In this document: piece by piece, positions 58,710-64,000 of the stretch | Numbering within the stretch: position 1 is the stretch's first letter | Layout: the number at the start of each line of letters is the position of its first letter | Position numbers and translations under genes: made by a program | DNA from: Lachnospiraceae bacterium | GTDB taxonomy: Bacteria > Bacillota > Clostridia > Lachnospirales > Lachnospiraceae | DNA: 64,000 nucleotides | Reading direction: 5' to 3' | Assembly: GCA_021202075.1 (NCBI GenBank) | Contig: JAJQDT010000031.1 | Coordinates: 1 to 64,000, forward strand | Notes under the pieces: model-generated | Seen by the model: only the letters and a program-made list of their open reading frames with translations | What the model was told of the DNA's origin: nothing | Database searches by the model: none

Positions 58710-60734
58710 ATGATGAAAAATAGTAAATCAATCTTTTCATGTCTTGTATTTTCGATACTATTGACGGTTATGCTTCTGCCTTTGCACACGGAAGCATCCA
58801 CCGACCCAGGGGGTGTTCTTTTAACTGTGTTTTTAATTGAAAACGGTAATCCGGGACAGGTATATGCAACTGAAGCATCCGCATATATTCAGGTTGACGG
58901 TGGTGAAAAGGAGGTTCTGTCACCTGATTCTGTCAACCTCAGTAAATACTGGGAGCCTGGAGAAGTTGCATGGGTTCCGGGCACAGTGATTACAATAAGT
59001 GATGTTAGTCTTCCGGATGGTTATGTAGAGGACTCGGAAGATGGACCGTATACGATTACATTTACGGAGGAAGACTACGCAGAACTATATTCAATATATG
59101 GTGCGGATTTGACGTATTTTATTTATATTCATAAAAGCACGGAAGACATAGACATTACCCTCAAAAATTATAGCGTTGAAGTAACCGAGTTCGAAAGTGA
59201 TACCTCATTAAGTATTATAGTAAAGGACTATTATGGGAATGTTTTATCGCCGGATTATTATACCTACTCATCCGGATGGTATAATGCAGACGAATATTAC
59301 AGCGAGGATTGCGTATTTATTGAGGTAGAAGGATGTAATGGATATACAGGAGCTTTTACTGACTTCTATGAATGCGAACAGCAAAGCATATCTGACGCAA
59401 ACGTTGAATTGTCAGAGACGGACTTAACCTATACGGGTGAAGAACTGACACCGTCGGTGACAGTCACGGTAGGAAATCTGACATTAAATGAAGGTCATGA
59501 TTATACCGTTTCTTACAGCGATAATGTTAATATTGGGACTGGCTCGATTACAATCACTGGGAATAATTATTATACAGGCACAATAACAAAAACATTTAAT
59601 ATCATCAGCAACACGGTAGATATCTCATCCTGTAATTTATTACTTTCCTCGGAGAGTTTTACGTATGACGGGACAGCCAAAACACCGGATATAACAGCGG
59701 AATATGGTACTACAACACTTGTGAATGGTACAGATTATACCGTTGCGTATAGTAACAATGTTAATGCTGGTACAGCAACTGCAACTGCTACAGGGATTGG
59801 AAACTACACAGGTACGGCAGCTTTGGATTTTACCATTGACAAAGCTGAACTGTCATTAAATGCTACAGTAACTGATTCTACCATTAAGTTGGGAAGTACC
59901 ACACAGATTACGGCGACCTGTACGGGCGGCACAATTACATCATATGAGTCCAGCAATACATCCGTCGCTACGGTAGATGGGAATGGTCTCGTCACTGGTA
60001 TAAGTAATGGCACTGCTGCGATTTACGTGTCTGCGGATGGAGATGCTAATCATAATTCGGGTAAGGCACAAGTGATAATAACTGTGGCAGGCACTGATTC
60101 CGATTCGGATACTGGCTCAGGCAGTGAAAGCGGAGCAGCTACTGATGTTGGTGAGTCGTCTTCCGATCCTGATGCTGTTGCAATCAATAGCTTGTACAAC
60201 ACTTCCTCCGGCATAGCAATTATTTGGAACAAGATCAGCGGAGCGGATGGATATAATATTTACCGAAAGACCAGTGCTGCGAACAATTTCAAAAAGATTG
60301 CGGCTATAGACAATGCGTCCACAGTGAATTATATAGATGCGAATGTTAAAAATGGCACCATTTATACTTATAAGGTAGTTCCTTGCTTGAATGGTATAGA
60401 AGGAACAGAGAGCGAATCTGTGACAACAGCCAGGCTTGTTTCTGTTTCACTTTCCAGTGTAAAAAGTTCTTCATCGAAGAAGGCATCTGTCAAGTGGAAG
60501 AAGACAACGAAGGTGACTGGATATCAGATTCAGTATTCCACGAGCAAGAAGTTCAAGAGCGGGAACACGACAAAGACCGTCAAGGTTTCCGGTGCAAAGA
60601 AAACAAGCAAGGTGATTTCTAAACTGAAGGGCGGAAAGAAATATTACTTCAGGGTGAGGACTTATAAAAAAGTAAATGGCGTGACCTATTACAGCGCGTG
60701 GAGCGCAAAAAAATCGGTGAAGGTAAAAAAATAA
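58710..60734 (+). CDS. Secreted multidomain protein (Ig-like and fibronectin III repeats)
   Basis: This 674-residue exported protein has a signal peptide of about 31 residues ending LPLHTEASTD. A pair of repeats (about 235-298 and 305-370) shares LTYTGEELTPSVTVTVGNLT / FTYDGTAKTPDITAEYGTTT and HDYTVSYSDNVNIG. A Big_2-type domain follows (about 375-455, SYESSNTSVATVDGNGLVTG), then a Ser/Asp/Gly linker and two FN3-like domains up to the basic end SAWSAKKSVKVKK. There is no LPxTG motif and no C-terminal membrane helix, so it is released or held by charge. The first 200 residues are unfamiliar. Confidence 0.8.
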   Translation: MMKNSKSIFSCLVFSILLTVMLLPLHTEASTDPGGVLLTVFLIENGNPGQVYATEASAYIQVDGGEKEVLSPDSVNLSKYWEPGEVAWVPGTVITISDVSLPDGYVEDSEDGPYTITFTEEDYAELYSIYGADLTYFIYIHKSTEDIDITLKNYSVEVTEFESDTSLSIIVKDYYGNVLSPDYYTYSSGWYNADEYYSEDCVFIEVEGCNGYTGAFTDFYECEQQSISDANVELSETDLTYTGEELTPSVTVTVGNLTLNEGHDYTVSYSDNVNIGTGSITITGNNYYTGTITKTFNIISNTVDISSCNLLLSSESFTYDGTAKTPDITAEYGTTTLVNGTDYTVAYSNNVNAGTATATATGIGNYTGTAALDFTIDKAELSLNATVTDSTIKLGSTTQITATCTGGTITSYESSNTSVATVDGNGLVTGISNGTAAIYVSADGDANHNSGKAQVIITVAGTDSDSDTGSGSESGAATDVGESSSDPDAVAINSLYNTSSGIAIIWNKISGADGYNIYRKTSAANNFKKIAAIDNASTVNYIDANVKNGTIYTYKVVPCLNGIEGTESESVTTARLVSVSLSSVKSSSSKKASVKWKKTTKVTGYQIQYSTSKKFKSGNTTKTVKVSGAKKTSKVISKLKGGKKYYFRVRTYKKVNGVTYYSAWSAKKSVKVKK

Positions 60735-60837
60735 CGTGTTAATCTGATTCATATCATGCATAACATCATAGCGTTTATTGTGATAAAGGCTACCGCAGAA
60801 AACAAGGGGAAAACGATTATGAAGGAGGGAAACGATT

Positions 60838-61737
60838 ATGAGAGAAGAGAGAATTAAAACCTTTACAAAAGGCGTTTTTAAAATTTTCATGCTGTTCTTT
60901 GCGCTGTTTTTGAGTTTTATGCTGAAACCTGGGACTGCTTATGCGGCAAAGACAGAGTATGTAGAGGCTAAAACATATGAGTATACAACTGTAAACAGCG
61001 CAAAAATTAAAATTCAGTCTGGCTCGTCCAGTAATTATACGATTTACTTTATTAAAAATGGAAAGACTTATACGAAAAGTGTTACCAGTTCTTCGACCGT
61101 TCCTTCTGCTGTAACCAATGGAACGACTGTCTATTACAAGGCGGGCTTTTCCGGTGCACTTTATAAATGGTCTCCGGCTTCCGATAAAACAGAAAAAATT
61201 GGAACGGTCAAGGTCGGCAACGAAGGCTCCTTCCTGGTCGGCGGTTATGGAAATAATCTATATTATAGCTGTATGACAGAAGATTACGAAGCAGCGCAGG
61301 ATTTGTACGTATATTCGCTTAAAACAAAGAAATCGACACGAATCCGTAAATGGGCATTTTATGTTGGCGTTTCAGGGAAATATGTGATTTTGGAAGGCAG
61401 CCACGGAGATCCGTCCCCGACACCTATGTATGTTTACAATACAAGTACCAAAAAAAACAAAAAACTTGTCTCAAAACAATTGGGTGGAACTACTGTTTCG
61501 GGCAACTGGATTTATTATGCAAAGGTAACAAAGTCTGATTTATCAACTGGCATTTATACATTCAAGGTTCAGGGGTATAATCTTAAAACCGGAAAAACAA
61601 AAACATTTGCCGCCGGACTTAAAGGCTATTATTGCAGTGAGATTACAAATAAATACATTATATTTAATAAAGCGGGGAGCGGGTATTCATATAAATATAC
61701 GTACGCTACTAAAAAATACACACGATATAATGGTTGA
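60838..61737 (+). CDS. Secreted beta-propeller-like protein
   Basis: This 299-residue protein has a signal peptide (about 1-36, ending KPGTAYAAKTEY). The mature part consists of repeated short beta strands with alternating YY/W motifs (NNLYYSCMTEDYEAAQDLYV, GNWIYYAKVTKSDLSTGIYT, KYIIFNKAGSGYSYKYTY), as in DUF5050-type propellers. It is very rich in Lys, Thr, Ser and Tyr. GAAGGAGGGAAACG precedes the ATG, and the last part of that leader is a short direct repeat. It may work with the preceding secreted protein at the cell surface. Function unknown. Confidence 0.6.
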   Translation: MREERIKTFTKGVFKIFMLFFALFLSFMLKPGTAYAAKTEYVEAKTYEYTTVNSAKIKIQSGSSSNYTIYFIKNGKTYTKSVTSSSTVPSAVTNGTTVYYKAGFSGALYKWSPASDKTEKIGTVKVGNEGSFLVGGYGNNLYYSCMTEDYEAAQDLYVYSLKTKKSTRIRKWAFYVGVSGKYVILEGSHGDPSPTPMYVYNTSTKKNKKLVSKQLGGTTVSGNWIYYAKVTKSDLSTGIYTFKVQGYNLKTGKTKTFAAGLKGYYCSEITNKYIIFNKAGSGYSYKYTYATKKYTRYNG

Positions 61738-61844
61738 TTGTTGTATACAGCGGTGTGGGCTATGGCGAAAGTCAAAGCAAACCATTTTGCTGTATGAAAA
61801 TTATGGCTTAAATGACACCCTTTACACTCTATTATATTTTGAAA

Positions 61845-61882
61845 ATGAAATCGCGGCCTGCTGTTCGGCTGTGATTTCATTT
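61845..61882 (+). terminator. Hairpin downstream of the secreted-protein gene
   Basis: ATGAAATCGCGGCC and GGCTGTGATTTCAT pair across a short loop. The rest of 61738-62068 holds nothing I can support. Confidence 0.4.
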
Positions 61883-62068
61883 ATGTGTAAATGCAGTAAG
61901 GGCATAAAAAGAGCCTCTTAAGCGTCAGTATTGCGAGGATAGTGTGTGGTATGCTAATACGGATTACATAGAATACGGATGTTTCCGCAAAAGATTGTCT
62001 GATGCTGCGAGTTGGTTTGTGTTGTATTTTGGAGACAACAGGTAGTTGTTTGGCTCCATTCATCGGTC

Positions 62069-62380
62069 TTAAATTAAATTTTTATACTCTCTGCGTCCAT
62101 CTACGATAGCGTATATCACAACTCTGTGAGTTCGTTCTTCTACCTTATAAAAAATCAGGTGACGTTCCACAATTAATACCCGATAGTTTTGCTTTTTTAA
62201 TATAGTATATCGCGGAATACTTCCGGAGTATGGAAAATCTTCCAACCGCATGACAGCGGTCTCTATTTTATCCAGATAGCGGAGTGCTATATCTGCATCT
62301 CCAGAATCTTCTGCGATATAGAAGATGATTTCCCGCAATTGCTCTTCAAACTTATCCGTCCTTATAATCTGATAATTCAT
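62069..62380 (-). CDS. RelE/ParE-family toxin
   Basis: This 103-residue protein has the RelE/ParE fold pattern: MNYQIIRTDKFEEQLREIIF at the start, YLDKIETAVMRLEDFPYSGS in the middle, and the catalytic-end strands NYRVLIVERHLIFYKVEE and VVIYAIVDGRREY. The arginines and tyrosines near the C-terminus fit an mRNA interferase or gyrase-type toxin. Its start overlaps the antitoxin stop by four bases. Confidence 0.9.
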   Translation of the reverse strand: MNYQIIRTDKFEEQLREIIFYIAEDSGDADIALRYLDKIETAVMRLEDFPYSGSIPRYTILKKQNYRVLIVERHLIFYKVEERTHRVVIYAIVDGRREYKNLI

Positions 62381-62655
62381 TCGTTTTTCCTCTCCAGCAG
62401 TTCATTTCGCAGACTGGAAAAGGTATCTGATACAGGCGCAACACGGCCTGCTGCGACATCCTCCTCAGCTTCGGATAATGTACGCAATAACTCTAATTCA
62501 GCTTTCATCTGGTAATAATCCTGCAGTCCAAGAACAGCGGTGTCGCCACGTCCGTTTACGGTGATGATGACCGGCGTTCTTTCTTCATGGCATTGTCTTG
62601 AAATTTCATTGTAATGATTACGTAAATCGGAAGATGGTCTGATAACTGCTTCCAT
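62377..62655 (-). CDS. Phd/YefM-family antitoxin
   Basis: This 92-residue antitoxin starts MEAVIRPSSDLRNHYNEISR, then has TPVIITVNGRGDTAVLGLQD, the DNA-binding Phd/YefM pattern. The C-terminal acidic tail should wrap the toxin. It is first in the operon with a GGAGGGAT site and presumably represses its own promoter. Confidence 0.9.
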   Translation of the reverse strand: MEAVIRPSSDLRNHYNEISRQCHEERTPVIITVNGRGDTAVLGLQDYYQMKAELELLRTLSEAEEDVAAGRVAPVSDTFSSLRNELLERKNE

Positions 62656-62727
62656 GGTTTATCCCTCCTGACATTTATGGGCAAATTGTATCATGATATG
62701 ACTATTAGTTCAAGCATAAAAAGCAGA

Positions 62728-62840
62728 TTTCAAATAAATATTGCCATTGGCACATAAAAATGCTATATTTATTAAAACTGGCGGTAGTTTACAATATACC
62801 TGCGCTACTAAGAAATAGACACGGTACATTAGTTAATTGC
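62728..62840 (+). pseudogene. Ghost of a deleted paralogue: promoter repeat joined to a gene tail
   Basis: Bases 62728-62777 copy the promoter repeat of 58611-58660. Directly after it, from about 62797, CGCTACTAAGAAATAGACAC matches the end of the propeller gene (61700s, CGCTACTAAAAAATACACAC), with the last codons YATKKYTRY degraded by a stop. It looks like the two ends of a lost third copy of this secreted-protein locus. Confidence 0.6.
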
Positions 62841-62898
62841 TGCAAACTATTTGTCAGGAAAGAGTGATTTTATTCCGGGAAAGGTGGAGCGTACACAT

Positions 62899-64000
62899 AT
62901 GGCACGAAAGTTTAATATAAGTGGTACCTGCCTGCCGGACAGGCATTATATGGTAGATCTGAGTTCAAGACTTGCCGCGATTAAAGAGATGGTGGATGCC
63001 GGAGATTATTTCACGATTAATCGGGCCAGACAGTATGGCAAGACGACGACACTGAATGCTCTCGTCGCTTATCTGAAGCCTGAATATGACGTGATCAGTC
63101 TGGATTTTCAGGGGATCAGCAGTGCTGATTACGAGTCGGAGCAGCTATTTGTGGCTGCATTTTCAAGACAGATACTTCTGGAGGCAAAATTTCTTTCTGC
63201 TGCAGTAAGGGAGGAGCTTTCTGTTTACGCAACCGGAAAGGAACGGGAGGCAACGCTTTCTGTTTTGTTTATGACACTGCTCAAAGCCTGTGAAATGAAT
63301 AAGAAAAAGATTGTCTTATTGATTGACGAGGTTGATTCTGCTTCAAACAATCAGGTGTTTTTGGACTTTCTGGCGCAGCTGCGTTACTACTATTTAAAAA
63401 GACCGAATGCTTTCACTTTTCAGTCGGTTATTCTTGCCGGTGTTTATGATATCCGCAGCCTGAAAAGGAAAATACGCCCCGATGAATCGCATAAGGTAAA
63501 CAGTCCCTGGAATATTGCAGCGAAATTCCGTGTGAATATGGATTTTTCTGCGGAAGACATTGCAGGGATGCTGAATGACTATGAGGCGGATTACCACACA
63601 GGAATGGACGTGCAGTATATGTCCAGGCAGATTTTCGAAGTTACTTCCGGATACCCATATCTGGTATCGGATTTGTGTAAGATCATCGATGAAGACGTGA
63701 CAGGGAGCCGTGAGTTTCCGGAAAGAGCGGATGCCTGGACCGGGCAGGGCTTTCAGGAAGCAGTGAAGCTGATTGAAAAAGAGGATAATACTCTTTACGA
63801 ATCTTTGCTTGGGAAACTGACTGCATTTCCGGAAATTCGCTCCGTCTTGTACGATTTGCTTTTTACCGGCCGAATATTTCCTTATAATGCGAAAAGTGGG
63901 TATATGAAGGATGCCGCCATGTTTGGTTTTGTCCGAAATGAAAAGGAGAATGTAATCATCTCGAATCGGATTTTTGAAAACGTGCTTTATAATTTTTTCA
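62899..64000 (+). CDS. AAA-like ATPase family protein (partial, runs off the window)
   Basis: The first 367 residues of a protein start at ATG 62899 (AGGTGGAG site). After MARKFNISGTCLPDRHYMVD comes the P-loop INRARQYGKTTTLNALVAYL and Walker B IVLLIDEVDSAS, then VTSGYPYLVSDLCKII. The pattern matches the AAA-ATPase-like proteins common in Clostridia and Bacteroidetes (AAA_35/DUF1703 type), whose C-terminal part is often a PD-(D/E)XK nuclease. That part lies beyond the window. Role unknown. Confidence 0.85.
   Translation, partial: MARKFNISGTCLPDRHYMVDLSSRLAAIKEMVDAGDYFTINRARQYGKTTTLNALVAYLKPEYDVISLDFQGISSADYESEQLFVAAFSRQILLEAKFLSAAVREELSVYATGKEREATLSVLFMTLLKACEMNKKKIVLLIDEVDSASNNQVFLDFLAQLRYYYLKRPNAFTFQSVILAGVYDIRSLKRKIRPDESHKVNSPWNIAAKFRVNMDFSAEDIAGMLNDYEADYHTGMDVQYMSRQIFEVTSGYPYLVSDLCKIIDEDVTGSREFPERADAWTGQGFQEAVKLIEKEDNTLYESLLGKLTAFPEIRSVLYDLLFTGRIFPYNAKSGYMKDAAMFGFVRNEKENVIISNRIFENVLYNFF

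Overview
The window looks like a chromosome segment of a spore-forming Firmicute of the Lachnospiraceae type. Supporting signs are a sporulation gene (SpoIIR), a paired GlgC/GlgD ADP-glucose pyrophosphorylase, the PyrK/PyrD electron-transfer dihydroorotate dehydrogenase, a CdaA/CdaR c-di-AMP pair, strong AGGAGG ribosome sites, textbook sigma-A promoters and near-balanced base composition. The genus cannot be fixed from sequence reading alone. No rRNA, tRNA or CRISPR array was seen.

Layout. 1-7 kb: a broken gene end, a two-component system converging on a three-gene ABC-2 transporter operon, then an ECF sigma factor with a membrane-anchored partner. 7-13 kb: accessory DNA with an IS21-type transposase remnant, a frameshifted ATPase + TOPRIM pair resembling anti-phage modules, an integrase tail, a cluster of TTATCA/TGATAA palindromes, a folded repeat region, and two intact genes (discoidin-like protein, PPP phosphatase). 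13-24 kb: a gene graveyard bracketed by an ~80-bp direct repeat (13.2 and 24.0 kb). It holds remnants of LRR_5, D-serine ammonia-lyase, PAP2, GH3 and DUF2971 genes among intact or interrupted genes (PanE-like reductase, AlkZ-related protein, two alpha/beta hydrolases, metallo-beta-lactamase-fold hydrolase). 24-27 kb: XRE regulator + ImmA-like peptidase divergent from a Y-family polymerase and a YolD-like protein. 27-58 kb: mostly core genes: SNF2 helicase, MreB, RecD2, ComF, CdaA-CdaR-HPr, a sugar-transferase/GT2 fusion, PyrF-PyrK-PyrD, SpoIIR, TypA, a two-OB-fold SSB, a corrinoid adenosyltransferase-like protein, an HD-GYP-like protein, GlgD/GlgC, a class II amidotransferase and a polar amino-acid ABC transporter. 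58-64 kb: two secreted proteins, a RelE/Phd toxin-antitoxin pair and a truncated AAA-like ATPase running off the end.

The most striking signal is a dispersed family of ~80-bp double-hairpin palindromic elements. At least nine full or partial copies lie in both orientations, often inside genes. Removing three of them together with one copy of a flanking 4-5-bp direct repeat (19812-19939, 18098-18182, 44792-44879) restores a sensible reading frame in the host gene. A fourth copy (16104-16191) does so if one mismatch in the repeat is allowed. Some copies are read through in frame, including copies inside an otherwise full-length Y-family polymerase and the zinc ribbon of ComF. The behaviour recalls Rickettsia palindromic elements. 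Other dispersed repeats, a 19-bp tandem repeat that splits a defence-type ATPase, an apparently orphaned riboswitch-like leader and a promoter fused to the tail of a lost paralogue are listed separately.
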